NCBI RefSeq assembly: GCF_007859205.1
Contig: NZ_VOHP01000001.1
Location: 124,001-188,000 of the forward strand
DNA: 64,000 bases
Reading direction: 5' to 3'
Source of the DNA: Streptococcus sp. sy004
GTDB lineage: Bacteria > Bacillota > Bacilli > Lactobacillales > Streptococcaceae
Position numbers and translations under genes: made by a program. Shown here piece by piece: positions 47,831 to 56,679 of the stretch; the first letter of the stretch is position 1, and the number at the start of each line of letters is the position of its first letter. The notes under the pieces are model-generated. The model was not told the origin of the DNA and made no database searches. It worked only from the letters and a program-made list of their open reading frames with translations.

Positions 47831-49606
47831 ATGGTAAGAAATGATATTAAGCCAGATTTGCAGAATATTGAAGATTATTTTAGTAAGCGAAGAGAATTTT
47901 ATATCCCAAGTTATCAGCGTCCATATGCTTGGCAGGTGGGACAGTGTGAGCAGTTGATTGAGGATATTAAGAATCATCAAGAAAACTTTAGTGCTGATGA
48001 ACAGGATAACTATTTCTTTGGTGCGGTATTGATTGCTCAAGAATCTGGGGAAGAGCATGAAATTTCCTTGATTGACGGTCAGCAACGAACAACAACCTTC
48101 ATGTTATTGCTCAAGGCAGTTTTGTTGAAATTAAAGCAGGAAATCTCACATTTATCAGAAGAGTCTTTGGCAGATGCTAGATTATTGGAAGAGCTTAAGG
48201 GCTTAATAGCTAGAACGGTCACTATGCTATATAATTTATCAGATGAGGATGCCTTTAACTATCGTCGTGGTCAACATGACTTGCAAGACCATCAAATCAA
48301 GTATAAAAATGATTCGATTTCCGAACTTTATGCTAGTGATTTGAATAGTATTTTAAGAGGTGAAGACCTGTCAACCATTGAGGCGAGCGTGATTAAGATT
48401 AAAGGACGACGCAAGGACAATAAATACACCAATTTTTATAAAAACTTCCGTTACTTTTATCATTATTGTCAACCGTTGACCAACACCCAAATTAGGGATT
48501 TTGCAACTCATCTACTCTCTCATTGTCAAATTATTACCATTACCAGTTTTAATACGGATCAAGCCATCAATATTTTTAATTCCCTAAACGGTACTGGTTT
48601 GCCTCTGACAGCTATCGAAGTTTTGGTGTCTCGAGCAACGGCAGTATCTAAGGATAGACGTGATTTTGAAGCTTCTTGGAAGGACTTGGTTCAACGGGTG
48701 GATCAATCATCTTTGGACTTAAATTTGCTCATGACTTATTATATTTTTGTGAAATTAGCTAAAGAGCAAAAAGAAACTAATAACCGAGGGATTCGTGCCT
48801 TCTTCAAAAAACGTGCCTATCTTTTGAAAGAAGATCAGATCTTTATCAATGAGTTAAACCAAATTATAAGCAATTGGTCGAGTTTTGAGCAAACCGAATT
48901 AGGTCAGATTATGGGAAGATTTTATGGTAATTTTAGACCTTTTGTTTCGTCTTACCTCTTTTATCGCTCGACAGATAGTCGTTACTTGAGTTATTTACTA
49001 CGTCTGGCTATTCTTCTGGATGTGACAGATTTTTCTTACAGTCACTCTATTTTCAAAGGATTTTTGGAAAAAATCAATCTTAAATATAGCCAAGTTGACA
49101 CTTACAGTGAGTCTGATTTGATTCAAGAGGTTAAAGACCACATTGCTCATCACTTTACTCCAGAAGATATTAGAAGTCGCCTGTTGGAGAGTGGCCTACC
49201 TAAAACGTTGGTCTTTGTTAATGACTACCTTTACAGTCAAGAGCAAGGCTTACCTTTCAAATTAGATGGCTTGGTTGATGTCGAACATATCATGCCTCAG
49301 AGTGGTCTAAATCGTGAGTCGATTATGCGAGATGCAGGTTTTGTTGACCAAGATGAATTTTATAGCTATGCGGAAAAATTAGGTAACAAGATTTTATTAG
49401 AAGCAGAAATTAACCGTGGTATTGGTGATGCTTGGTTTAGAACCAAAAAAGAAAACGAAGTGACAAGTGGTCAGGGCTACCGTGGTAGTCGTTATCATTT
49501 AGCACAGGCTTTATCTGAGTATGCAAAAGATACTTGGGATAAGGAAGATATTGAAAAAGCAACAGAAAAAATTGCTGATCGTTTCGTTAATTTCTTATTT
49601 AACTAA
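47831..49606 (+). CDS. DUF262-DUF1524 protein, GmrSD/BrxU-like type IV restriction enzyme
   Basis: 591 residues. The N-terminal DUF262 domain shows YIPSYQRPYAW (24-34) and LIDGQQRTTTF (80-90), the DGQQR motif used for nucleotide hydrolysis in GmrS. A long helical middle contains FNTDQAINIFNSLNGTGLPL, the second DUF262-family motif. The C-terminus is a DUF1524 HNH nuclease with VEHIMPQSG near residue 485 and LGNKILLEAEIN-RGIGDAWF. GmrSD and BrxU cut phage DNA carrying modified cytosines. All key residues are intact, so the gene looks active. A terminator lies before and after it, and no methylase or BREX gene is adjacent. The modified base it recognises is unknown. Confidence 0.85.
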   Translation: MVRNDIKPDLQNIEDYFSKRREFYIPSYQRPYAWQVGQCEQLIEDIKNHQENFSADEQDNYFFGAVLIAQESGEEHEISLIDGQQRTTTFMLLLKAVLLKLKQEISHLSEESLADARLLEELKGLIARTVTMLYNLSDEDAFNYRRGQHDLQDHQIKYKNDSISELYASDLNSILRGEDLSTIEASVIKIKGRRKDNKYTNFYKNFRYFYHYCQPLTNTQIRDFATHLLSHCQIITITSFNTDQAINIFNSLNGTGLPLTAIEVLVSRATAVSKDRRDFEASWKDLVQRVDQSSLDLNLLMTYYIFVKLAKEQKETNNRGIRAFFKKRAYLLKEDQIFINELNQIISNWSSFEQTELGQIMGRFYGNFRPFVSSYLFYRSTDSRYLSYLLRLAILLDVTDFSYSHSIFKGFLEKINLKYSQVDTYSESDLIQEVKDHIAHHFTPEDIRSRLLESGLPKTLVFVNDYLYSQEQGLPFKLDGLVDVEHIMPQSGLNRESIMRDAGFVDQDEFYSYAEKLGNKILLEAEINRGIGDAWFRTKKENEVTSGQGYRGSRYHLAQALSEYAKDTWDKEDIEKATEKIADRFVNFLFN

Positions 49607-49609
49607 TAA

Positions 49610-49643
49610 TAAACTTCTCAGTTTAAAACTGGGAAGTTTTTTG
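49610..49643 (+). terminator. Terminator after the DUF262-DUF1524 gene
   Basis: AAACTTCTCAGTT and AACTGGGAAGTTT pair over 13 bases (one T-G), followed by a T-run. Confidence 0.85.
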
Positions 49644-49691
49644 TGAATGCAAAAGATAGCGTAAATTTATAATGAATTTAACAGCCAATCA

Positions 49692-49720
49692 TTGACAAGG
49701 ATTTTTCAAAACTTTATAAT
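49692..49720 (+). promoter_or_regulatory. Exact consensus promoter of the MacAB-like operon
   Basis: TTGACA (49692-49697), 17 bases, TATAAT (49715-49720). The transcript should start near 49728 and has AAGGAGGG ahead of ATG 49766. Confidence 0.9.
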
Positions 49721-49765
49721 TATATTATATAACTCATACAAGGGTACGAGATAAGGAGGGATTTT

Positions 49766-50992
49766 ATGTCAAGAAAACATAGAAAAAAAACGTCGAAGAA
49801 GAAAAAGTGGGGCTTAGTTAGCCTAGGGCTTTTAGGCCTGATTGGTTTTGCGGGAGTTACCTATTTTAAAAATAGTCAAACTTCTAATGTTGCCTCAGAC
49901 AATCTTTATAAGATTGCTAATGTTAAAGAAGGTTCTTTAGCATCTGCGACCTTGTTATCTGGTACTGTCAAGGCCTTGTCTGAACAGTATGTTTATTACG
50001 ATGCAAGTAAAGGAACAAGTGCTACTGCCACTGTAGCTGTTGGTGATCAGGTCACAGAAGGTCAGCAGTTGGTGCAGTATGATATTACCAAGGCTCAGAC
50101 CGACTATGATACGGCTATTCGTAATTTGAATAAGGTTGCTCGTCAGATTGAGTATTTGAGAGCTTATGGTAATCTCCCAACAACCAATACGACCACAGAT
50201 CCAGAAACGGGTGAAACTTATACGATGACAACACCACCAACCATGCAGGCCACAGCTAGTTATGAGCAGCAACTCCAAGACCTTAATGATGCCTATGCTA
50301 ATGCCCAAGGAGAAATCAATAAAGCTCAAGCTACCTTGAATGAGTCGGTGATTACCAGTACTGTTTCTGGTACGGTAGTTGCGGTTAATAACAATATTGA
50401 TCCTGCCTCTAAGACAAGTCAGAGCATTGTTCATGTCACGAGTGAGGGGCAACTGCAAGTCAAAGGAACACTGACGGAGTATGACTTAGCTAATATTAAG
50501 GTTGGTCAAGCTATAAAAATTAAATCTAAGGTTTATAGCGATAAAGAATGGACAGGAACCATTGCTTCGATTTCGAATTACCCCAATCCAACGGAAAGCG
50601 GCTCAACCAATTCGACCCCAACTTATAATTACACAGCTGATATTACAAGTGATTTAGGTGACTTAAAGCAAGGCTTTACTGTTTCCGTTGAAGTCATTAA
50701 CGATAAGAAAGGTTTTGTTGTTCCAATTGGTGCACTTGTCGTTGAGGGAGATAAATCTTATGTTTGGGTTTATGATGAAAATAATGGAACAGTCGCTAAA
50801 AAAGAAGTCAGCGTTGGTAATGCTGATGCCCGTTCGCAAGAAATCAATACAGGCTTAGAAGTTGGTCAAGTGGTTGTAACCAATCCAGATAATAAATTAA
50901 AAGACGGTCAAGTGTTGGAAAGTGTCGCTTCTGAGGACACAGAAGGCGATGCTCAGGCTGACAGTGAGGGAGGAAGTTCAAGTGAAGGATAG
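49766..50992 (+). CDS. Efflux adaptor subunit (HlyD/MacA-like)
   Basis: 408 residues. A very basic start (SRKHRKKTSKKKKWG) and one membrane helix at about 17-33 anchor an extracellular adaptor. It has the biotinyl-lipoyl-like halves (VAVGDQVTEGQQLVQYD and VITSTVSGTVVAVNNN), a short coiled coil between, and a beta-barrel part. The C-terminus is acidic and Ser/Gly-rich. Partners are the following ATPase and permease. Such tripartite-like sets in streptococci export peptides, bacteriocins or antibiotics; the substrate here is unknown. Confidence 0.88.
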   Translation: MSRKHRKKTSKKKKWGLVSLGLLGLIGFAGVTYFKNSQTSNVASDNLYKIANVKEGSLASATLLSGTVKALSEQYVYYDASKGTSATATVAVGDQVTEGQQLVQYDITKAQTDYDTAIRNLNKVARQIEYLRAYGNLPTTNTTTDPETGETYTMTTPPTMQATASYEQQLQDLNDAYANAQGEINKAQATLNESVITSTVSGTVVAVNNNIDPASKTSQSIVHVTSEGQLQVKGTLTEYDLANIKVGQAIKIKSKVYSDKEWTGTIASISNYPNPTESGSTNSTPTYNYTADITSDLGDLKQGFTVSVEVINDKKGFVVPIGALVVEGDKSYVWVYDENNGTVAKKEVSVGNADARSQEINTGLEVGQVVVTNPDNKLKDGQVLESVASEDTEGDAQADSEGGSSSEG

Positions 50993-51692
50993 ACCGAAAG
51001 CCTTGATGACCTTAAAGCAAATCACGAAGTCTTATCGCAGTGGTGAAGAGGAGTTACAAGTACTTAAGGGAATTGATCTAACGGTTTATGAGGGTGAATT
51101 TTTAGCGATTATGGGGCCATCTGGTTCGGGTAAATCCACTTTGATGAATATTATTGGTCTTTTAGATGCACCAACAAGTGGTCTTTATCATTTGGCTGAT
51201 AATGAAGTAGAAGATTTGCCAGAAGTGGAGTTGGCACAGGTCAGAAACGAAGAAATCGGTTTTGTCTTCCAACAATTTTTTCTCTTATCCAAATTAAATG
51301 CCCTAGAAAATGTCGAACTTCCTTTGATTTATGCAGGTGTAGGAGCAAGAAAGCGACGTGAGCTAGCTGAGCAATTTTTAGAAAAAGTCGAGCTTGCAAA
51401 TCGCATGTACCACATGCCGTCTGAAATGTCTGGGGGACAAAAGCAACGGGTGGCAATCGCGCGTGCCTTGGTTAACAATCCCTCAATTATCCTAGCCGAT
51501 GAGCCAACAGGAGCTCTTGATACTAAAACCAGTAATCAAATTATGGAATTATTGACCCAGCTCAATAGAGAAGGCAAGACGATTATCATGGTCACGCATG
51601 AGCCAGAAATTGCTGACTATGCAACTAGAAAAATTGTCATTCGTGATGGTGAGATTACAGCAGATACAACAGACAGTGTAAGAATTGAGTAG
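50982..51692 (+). CDS. MacB-like ABC transporter ATP-binding protein
   Basis: 236 residues with GTG start at 50982, chosen because GGGAGGA lies eight bases ahead in the end of the adaptor gene; a frame from 50922 and an ATG at 51006 are alternatives. Walker [10 protein letters not shown], signature [15 protein letters not shown], Walker [13 protein letters not shown] and the H-loop THEPEIA are intact. Belongs to the LolD/MacB branch. Overlaps the adaptor gene by 11 bases. Confidence 0.92.
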   Translation: MKDRPKALMTLKQITKSYRSGEEELQVLKGIDLTVYEGEFLAIMGPSGSGKSTLMNIIGLLDAPTSGLYHLADNEVEDLPEVELAQVRNEEIGFVFQQFFLLSKLNALENVELPLIYAGVGARKRRELAEQFLEKVELANRMYHMPSEMSGGQKQRVAIARALVNNPSIILADEPTGALDTKTSNQIMELLTQLNREGKTIIMVTHEPEIADYATRKIVIRDGEITADTTDSVRIE

Positions 51693-51706
51693 GGAAGGAG
51701 GAGTCA

Positions 51707-52939
51707 ATGCAAAATTGGAAATTTGCCATTAGCTCGATTTTAGGGCATAAAATGCGATCTTTCTTGACCATGTTGGGGGTTATCATTGGTGTGGCTGCGG
51801 TGTCAGTTGTTATGGCTATTGGTACAGGTGTGACTAAAAGCATTACCAAACAAGCGTCACAATTTCAACATGATGTTAGCTTGTTTTACCAGAAAAAAGG
51901 GGATAATGCTCTCTTTCCAGAAGATGTGTCATCAACTCTCAAACCCCCTTTGATCCGAGAAGAGTGGCTAGAACAAATTGTTCGAGAAATTCCTGGTATC
52001 AGTGGTTATTATGCGACAAATACGACAACAGAAGCTATCTCTTATCAGAATAAGAAATCTAGTAAGGTAACTTTAACAGGAGTCACTAGCACTTATTTTG
52101 GGATAAAGAAATATAAGATTTTAGCAGGTCGCCAACTGGGCGCATCAGACTACAGTCAGTTTTCTCGCTTAATTATGATTGATAAGGTCTTGGCAAAAAA
52201 ATTATTTTCTTCGTATGAAGAAGCTCTTAATAAAACAGTTGATGTTGGCAATAAGCAATACCGAGTGGTCGGTGTTTATAAAGATCCCGCAGCAGGTTCA
52301 GCCAGTTATGGAGCAACTTCTGAAGGAAACGCGATCTTAGCCAACACGCAACTAGCCGCAGAATTTAATGTTGATGAGATTGGTGCAGTTAATTTTTATG
52401 TGCCAGATGTCTTACAGGCTAGTGAGCTAGGAACTCAGGCCGCTAAGCGTTTAACCGAGTTATCTGATGCCAAAGAAGGTGAGTTTACCATGTTTGATAT
52501 TTCTCAAATGTTAGCATCAATCAAACAGCAAGTTGGCACCATGACCATGTTTATTGGTTTTATTGGTGGAATTTCTCTTTTTGTCGGAGGAATTGGTGTC
52601 ATGAATATCATGTTGGTATCCGTAACTGAAAGAACGCGAGAGATTGGTCTTCGAAAGGCTTTGGGAGCAACTCGCCGTAATATTTTGGTACAATTTTTAA
52701 TTGAATCTGTCGTGTTGACGATTTTAGGTGGTTTCATTGGACTGATTATTGCTTATTTGTTTACTTATGCCTTGGGCAATATTGAAGGACTGGTTGCTAA
52801 TCTTGGTAAGCCAGAAATATCCTTGGCTACTGTTTTTGTTAGCATTGCTTTTTCTGCCATGGTGGGAATCATTTTTGGTGTTTTACCAGCCAATAAGGCA
52901 AGTAAGTTGGATCCAATTGAAGCTTTGAGATATGAGTAG
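51707..52939 (+). CDS. MacB-like ABC transporter permease (FtsX domain)
   Basis: 410 residues. One N-terminal helix (MRSFLTMLGVIIGVAAVSVVMAIG) is followed by a large extracellular MacB-PCD domain (about 45-280) and three C-terminal helices with VGGIGVMNIMLVSVTERTREIGLRKALGA, the FtsX hallmark. Ribosome-binding site AAGGAGG. Last gene of the efflux operon; a bidirectional terminator follows. Confidence 0.92.
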   Translation: MQNWKFAISSILGHKMRSFLTMLGVIIGVAAVSVVMAIGTGVTKSITKQASQFQHDVSLFYQKKGDNALFPEDVSSTLKPPLIREEWLEQIVREIPGISGYYATNTTTEAISYQNKKSSKVTLTGVTSTYFGIKKYKILAGRQLGASDYSQFSRLIMIDKVLAKKLFSSYEEALNKTVDVGNKQYRVVGVYKDPAAGSASYGATSEGNAILANTQLAAEFNVDEIGAVNFYVPDVLQASELGTQAAKRLTELSDAKEGEFTMFDISQMLASIKQQVGTMTMFIGFIGGISLFVGGIGVMNIMLVSVTERTREIGLRKALGATRRNILVQFLIESVVLTILGGFIGLIIAYLFTYALGNIEGLVANLGKPEISLATVFVSIAFSAMVGIIFGVLPANKASKLDPIEALRYE

Positions 52940-52975
52940 CAAGTTTAGTTTGATAGTTTAGATAATATATATCAA

Positions 52976-53008
52976 AAAGTCCTTAACAAATTTGTTAAGG
53001 ACTTTATT
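52976..53008. terminator. Bidirectional terminator between the efflux operon and the MBL hydrolase
   Basis: AAAGTCCTTAACAAA directly followed by its exact inverse TTTGTTAAGGACTTT. Confidence 0.85.
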
Positions 53009-53009
53009 T

Positions 53010-53648
53010 TTATTTGACGAAAAAGGGGTTGAAACTTTTTTCATGACCAATGGTTGTACTCCAACCATGACCTGGATAGACTGTGTAATGGTTGGGGAGG
53101 GTAAAGAGTTTGGTCTGAATACTGGCAATGAGTTGGTCAAAATCACTAGTTGGTAAATCGGTTCGACCGATAGACTCTTTGAAAAGGGCATCGCCAGAAA
53201 AGACGATTTCTTCTTTTGGAAAAACAAAAGAGACCCCACCATGAGAATGACCAGGCGTTTCAAGAACATAGAAATGAAAATCGCTTAGGTTATAGGCCTG
53301 TTCATAATTAAAATAATAATCAGCAGGTTTAATCATAACATCTGCCATATCATCATGACGACTAAGGCCTGAAAGATTTTGATGAGGTGTATAAAGCCAA
53401 CTTGCTTCTTTTTCTGACACATAGACAGGTGGTTGGTTGAAATTTTCTCGAACCACATCAACTCCCATGATGTGATCATAATGGGCATGAGTGAGTAAAA
53501 TGGCAGCGACGGGTTTGTTGATTTCTCTTAATTTTTGACAGATGAAGTCTGTATCACTACCAGGATCAATAATAAGACAAGCCTTGTCATTGACTAAATA
53601 ATAGGTGTTTTCACGCGCAAAAGTATTAACTGTTTTTATAATTTTCAT
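53010..53648 (-). CDS. MBL-fold metallo-hydrolase (glyoxalase II-like)
   Basis: 212 residues. The metal-binding motif is THAHYDHIMG, with further ligands in ETPGHSHGGVSF, FSGDALF and YPGHGWSTT, so a two-metal site is complete. Fold and length fit hydroxyacylglutathione hydrolase-like or persulfide-dioxygenase-like proteins; the substrate is not fixed. It reads divergently from dinG. The start codon lies six bases after a minus-strand TGATAGACT, with no ribosome-binding site. Confidence 0.85.
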   Translation of the reverse strand: MKIIKTVNTFARENTYYLVNDKACLIIDPGSDTDFICQKLREINKPVAAILLTHAHYDHIMGVDVVRENFNQPPVYVSEKEASWLYTPHQNLSGLSRHDDMADVMIKPADYYFNYEQAYNLSDFHFYVLETPGHSHGGVSFVFPKEEIVFSGDALFKESIGRTDLPTSDFDQLIASIQTKLFTLPNHYTVYPGHGWSTTIGHEKSFNPFFVK

Positions 53649-53654
53649 ACATCT

Positions 53655-53663
53655 AGTCTATCA
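53655..53663 (-). promoter_or_regulatory. Minus-strand extended -10 of the MBL hydrolase gene
   Basis: TGATAGACT on the minus strand, six bases before the ATG. Confidence 0.5.
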
Positions 53664-53690
53664 AAAAAAGCTCAATTTGGCGATTAAAAA

Positions 53691-53699
53691 TGATATAAT
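53691..53699 (+). promoter_or_regulatory. Extended -10 promoter of dinG
   Basis: TGATATAAT with only nine bases to ATG 53709. Confidence 0.65.
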
Positions 53700-53708
53700 A
53701 GAGGCACT

Positions 53709-56168
53709 ATGAAAGTGAATAAGCTGCGCAAGTACGCCGTTGTTGATTTGGAAGCAACTGGAACGGCGATTGATTCTTCCATTATCCAAGTGGGAATTGT
53801 CATTATTGAAAACGGACAAATCACAGAAACCTTTGAAACAGATGTTAATCCTCATCAACCCTTGGACGAACATATTATTAGTTTGACAGGCATTACAGAT
53901 GAGCAGTTGTCAGTTGCTCCAGAATTTTCGCAAGTAGCTAGTCGTATTTATGAGTTGATTAAGGATGCTATTTTTGTTGCTCATAATGTTAAATTCGATG
54001 CCAATCTATTAACAGAGCAACTCTTTTGGGAAGGGTATGAACTTCGTCAACCACGAGTTGATACGGTCGAATTAAGTCAAGTTTTTTTTCCAACCTTGGA
54101 AAAATATTCTCTTGCTCAGTTAGCCAGTGCTTTGGAGGTTAGGCTTAATCAAGCGCATACGGCGATTGCAGATGCACGAGCAACGGCAGAAATTTTTTTA
54201 ATGCTGCAAGAAAAAATTAGACAGCTTCCCCAACAGACCTTGCAGGTCTTAAAGACTTTTTCACATCATCTCCTTTATGAAAGTCATCTCATTATTGATG
54301 AAATTTTGGAAGAGAAGATGAGAGAAGATGATCTTGATCAGTATGAGTTGGTTGAACATCTGATGTTGAAAAAAAGTCTATCTCTAGCTAAGGAAAAAGA
54401 GTTGGCTAGACATTTTACTGATAATCTAAAGATTTTGGGCTTAGATGTTAGACCGAAGCAAGAAGCATTTGCTCAATTGATTGAGCAGGGCTTGGCATTG
54501 CCAGAGCCAAGTTTAATTCAAGCCCCAACTGGAATCGGAAAAAGTTTAGGTTATCTTCTTCCCTTACTTAGTCAAGGTTTCAAAGAGCAACTGGTTGTTG
54601 CCGTACCAACCAAGACGTTACAAGATCAACTTTATTATCAAGAGGCAGCATGGCTAAGAAACTGTTTCAACCTAAGCAGTCAGAGCATCAAGGCTGCCAG
54701 AAATTATATTAAACTGGAATACTTCCAAAAGAGTCTGGAAACTCCTGAGAGCAACCGTTTATTGAATCGTTATAAAATGCGTGTGCTCGTTTGGTTGGCT
54801 GAAACGCAAACGGGAGATTTAGATGAAATTAGACAGCAACAAGGGATGGAGTCATTTTTTGAAGCCTTACGACATGATGGGCGTTTAGATGTGTACTCGC
54901 CTTTTTATGAAATGGATTTTTGGCGACGTGCTCAAGAAAAAGCTAAAACTAGCCGTCTTTTGATAACCAATCATGCTTATTTGTTAGAAGAAAGTAAAGA
55001 GCGTCAGAATTTTATCACGAACAAAGTGTTAGTGATTGATGAAGCACAGGCCATGTTGGCAACTTTGGAGGCACAAACTCATCAGCGTCTAAATTTAACT
55101 CAATTGCTGAGTCAAATAAAGTTGTTACTAGACGAAATAACTAATCATTTGCAACAACGCTTATTAGAAAGTCTGCAATTCGAACTGGAACAAGTGGTTA
55201 ATGGCAACGAGTCATACTGCCAAGAGCAGTTGGAACTACGTTTGCCTAAGCTACGTCAAGATCTGTCTGAATTGGATCTTGTTGCATTACAACCTTTGGC
55301 TAAAGCCTTATCCGAAGATTTTCCATTGGTTTGGCTGGAAAAAGATGAACTAAATGAGCCATACCAAATCATACTCCATAGTAGCCAGAAAGAGCTGGTT
55401 CGACTAACTGAACTTATCAAACCAAAGAAACTTTATTTAATTTCATCCAGTTTGCAGATTAGTCAGGACGTTAATCTAGCCGATCTGTTACAACTAGAAA
55501 GCTATCACTTTGAGCGTTTGCCTAGTGAACGAACAAAAACACAACACATCTATTTACCAAGAGATTTACCAGATATTCGCTCCTTATCACAGGAACAATA
55601 CGTCTTATTTTTAGCTGAAAAATTGGTCCAGTTAGTCCAACTTGATTACCCTATTCTAGCCTTGTTTACCTCAAAAAAAATGATGTTGAAGGTTTCTGAC
55701 TTATTAGACGAAGTTGAAGTTAATCATCTTTGTCAATATAAGAATGGTCAACCTTTTGGCTTGAAAAAACGTTTTGACCGTGAAAAAAATGGGCTATTGT
55801 TAGGAACGGGAACCTTTTGGGAAGGGGTAGATTTTAAAGAACAAGACCGCTTATTAACGGTCATTACGCAGTTGCCTTTTGAGAACCCTAAGGATCGTTT
55901 TAGTCAAAAAATTTATCGAGAGTTGGAACAAAGGGGACAGAATCCTTTTATGAGTTATACGCTACCTATGATGCTCTTGCGTTTAATTCAGGCCTTTGGT
56001 CGTTCCCAGCGCCGTCCTGAGCAAAAGTCAGCTATTTTGATTTTAGATCAACGGCTGTTAAGTCGTTCTTATAGTTCTACTATCTTAGATTATTTAGAAG
56101 ATAATTTTCAACTGGAGCAGGGAAATTTCATCAAAATTCTGCCAGTAATTGCAGAATTTTTGATATAA
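53709..56168 (+). CDS. dinG: DinG-type protein: DnaQ exonuclease fused to an XPD-like helicase domain
   Basis: 819 residues. N-terminal DEDDh exonuclease (about 1-165) with VVDLEATGTAID, HNVKFDANLL and AHTAIADARAT. The second part is a superfamily 2 helicase with QAPTGIGKSLGYLLPL, VIDEAQA, GTGTFWEGVDF and QAFGRSQRR. The cysteine cluster of E. coli DinG is missing between Walker A and DEAQ, as in the staphylococcal protein, which acts as a 3'-5' exonuclease rather than a helicase. First of the conserved dinG-tseB-aspB-asnS order. The last codons are inside a terminator hairpin. Confidence 0.92.
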   Translation: MKVNKLRKYAVVDLEATGTAIDSSIIQVGIVIIENGQITETFETDVNPHQPLDEHIISLTGITDEQLSVAPEFSQVASRIYELIKDAIFVAHNVKFDANLLTEQLFWEGYELRQPRVDTVELSQVFFPTLEKYSLAQLASALEVRLNQAHTAIADARATAEIFLMLQEKIRQLPQQTLQVLKTFSHHLLYESHLIIDEILEEKMREDDLDQYELVEHLMLKKSLSLAKEKELARHFTDNLKILGLDVRPKQEAFAQLIEQGLALPEPSLIQAPTGIGKSLGYLLPLLSQGFKEQLVVAVPTKTLQDQLYYQEAAWLRNCFNLSSQSIKAARNYIKLEYFQKSLETPESNRLLNRYKMRVLVWLAETQTGDLDEIRQQQGMESFFEALRHDGRLDVYSPFYEMDFWRRAQEKAKTSRLLITNHAYLLEESKERQNFITNKVLVIDEAQAMLATLEAQTHQRLNLTQLLSQIKLLLDEITNHLQQRLLESLQFELEQVVNGNESYCQEQLELRLPKLRQDLSELDLVALQPLAKALSEDFPLVWLEKDELNEPYQIILHSSQKELVRLTELIKPKKLYLISSSLQISQDVNLADLLQLESYHFERLPSERTKTQHIYLPRDLPDIRSLSQEQYVLFLAEKLVQLVQLDYPILALFTSKKMMLKVSDLLDEVEVNHLCQYKNGQPFGLKKRFDREKNGLLLGTGTFWEGVDFKEQDRLLTVITQLPFENPKDRFSQKIYRELEQRGQNPFMSYTLPMMLLRLIQAFGRSQRRPEQKSAILILDQRLLSRSYSSTILDYLEDNFQLEQGNFIKILPVIAEFLI
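56133..56163 (+). terminator. Terminator inside the 3' end of dinG
   Basis: AAAATTCTGC (56133-56142) and GCAGAATTTT (56151-56160) form a perfect 10-bp stem and T-run inside the last codons of dinG. Confidence 0.75.
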
Positions 56169-56169
56169 T
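56161..56169 (+). promoter_or_regulatory. Extended -10 promoter of tseB-aspB-asnS
   Basis: TGATATAAT directly behind the dinG terminator and overlapping its stop codon. The start point near 56176 leaves room for AAAGGA before ATG 56206. Confidence 0.7.
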
Positions 56170-56205
56170 AGAATGAGTATCAATCATAAAAAAGAAAGGA
56201 AAACT

Positions 56206-56679
56206 ATGGACAGAACGATTCCCTTATATAAACAGTATCTTTTTGGTTTTGTTTTGTTATTGTTTTCCTTGTTTTTTGCAGTGATGATTATGGCTTATTG
56301 GGCTATGCGTCCTCATTTGCTAGCTAGTCAGCAAGCAAGACAAGTGGCCCAAGAAGTTGCCCAATTAAAGCAGACGAATCAGGTAGAGCGTTACAGTGGT
56401 GAGATGACCTATTACACTATTTATGGTCAAACTCAAGATGACCAAGAGGTCATTGTTACAATTAACCAAGAAACTGGTCAGGTTTATATGGTTCCACAAA
56501 GTACAGGCTTGAGTAAGGAAGAGGCAGTAGCCAAGGCTCAAGACTATGGTGCAGGTACTATTGATAAAGCAGTATTTGGTCGTTATCAAGAACGGTCAAT
56601 CTGGGAAGTTAAGTCAGACAAAGCCTACTATCTGATTGATTTTACTTCAGGTGAGTTAGTGAAGAAGGAGGGGCTATGA
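56206..56679 (+). CDS. tseB: DUF5590 membrane protein, TseB (YpmB) homologue
   Basis: 157 residues from ATG 56206 (AAAGGA just ahead; the in-frame ATG at 56173 is too close to the -10 element). One membrane helix at about 11-33, then an extracellular pair of PepSY-like DUF5590 domains with GLSKEEAVAKAQDY. In Bacillus TseB works with penicillin-binding protein 2A in cell elongation; the ypmB-aspB-asnS order is the same there. Overlaps the aminotransferase gene by four bases. Confidence 0.85.
   Translation: MDRTIPLYKQYLFGFVLLLFSLFFAVMIMAYWAMRPHLLASQQARQVAQEVAQLKQTNQVERYSGEMTYYTIYGQTQDDQEVIVTINQETGQVYMVPQSTGLSKEEAVAKAQDYGAGTIDKAVFGRYQERSIWEVKSDKAYYLIDFTSGELVKKEGL

Noticed and set aside
47810-48085. 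Minus-strand 91-residue frame over the start of the DUF262 gene
   Set aside because: Antisense shadow without start signals, while the plus-strand protein has clear domain motifs.
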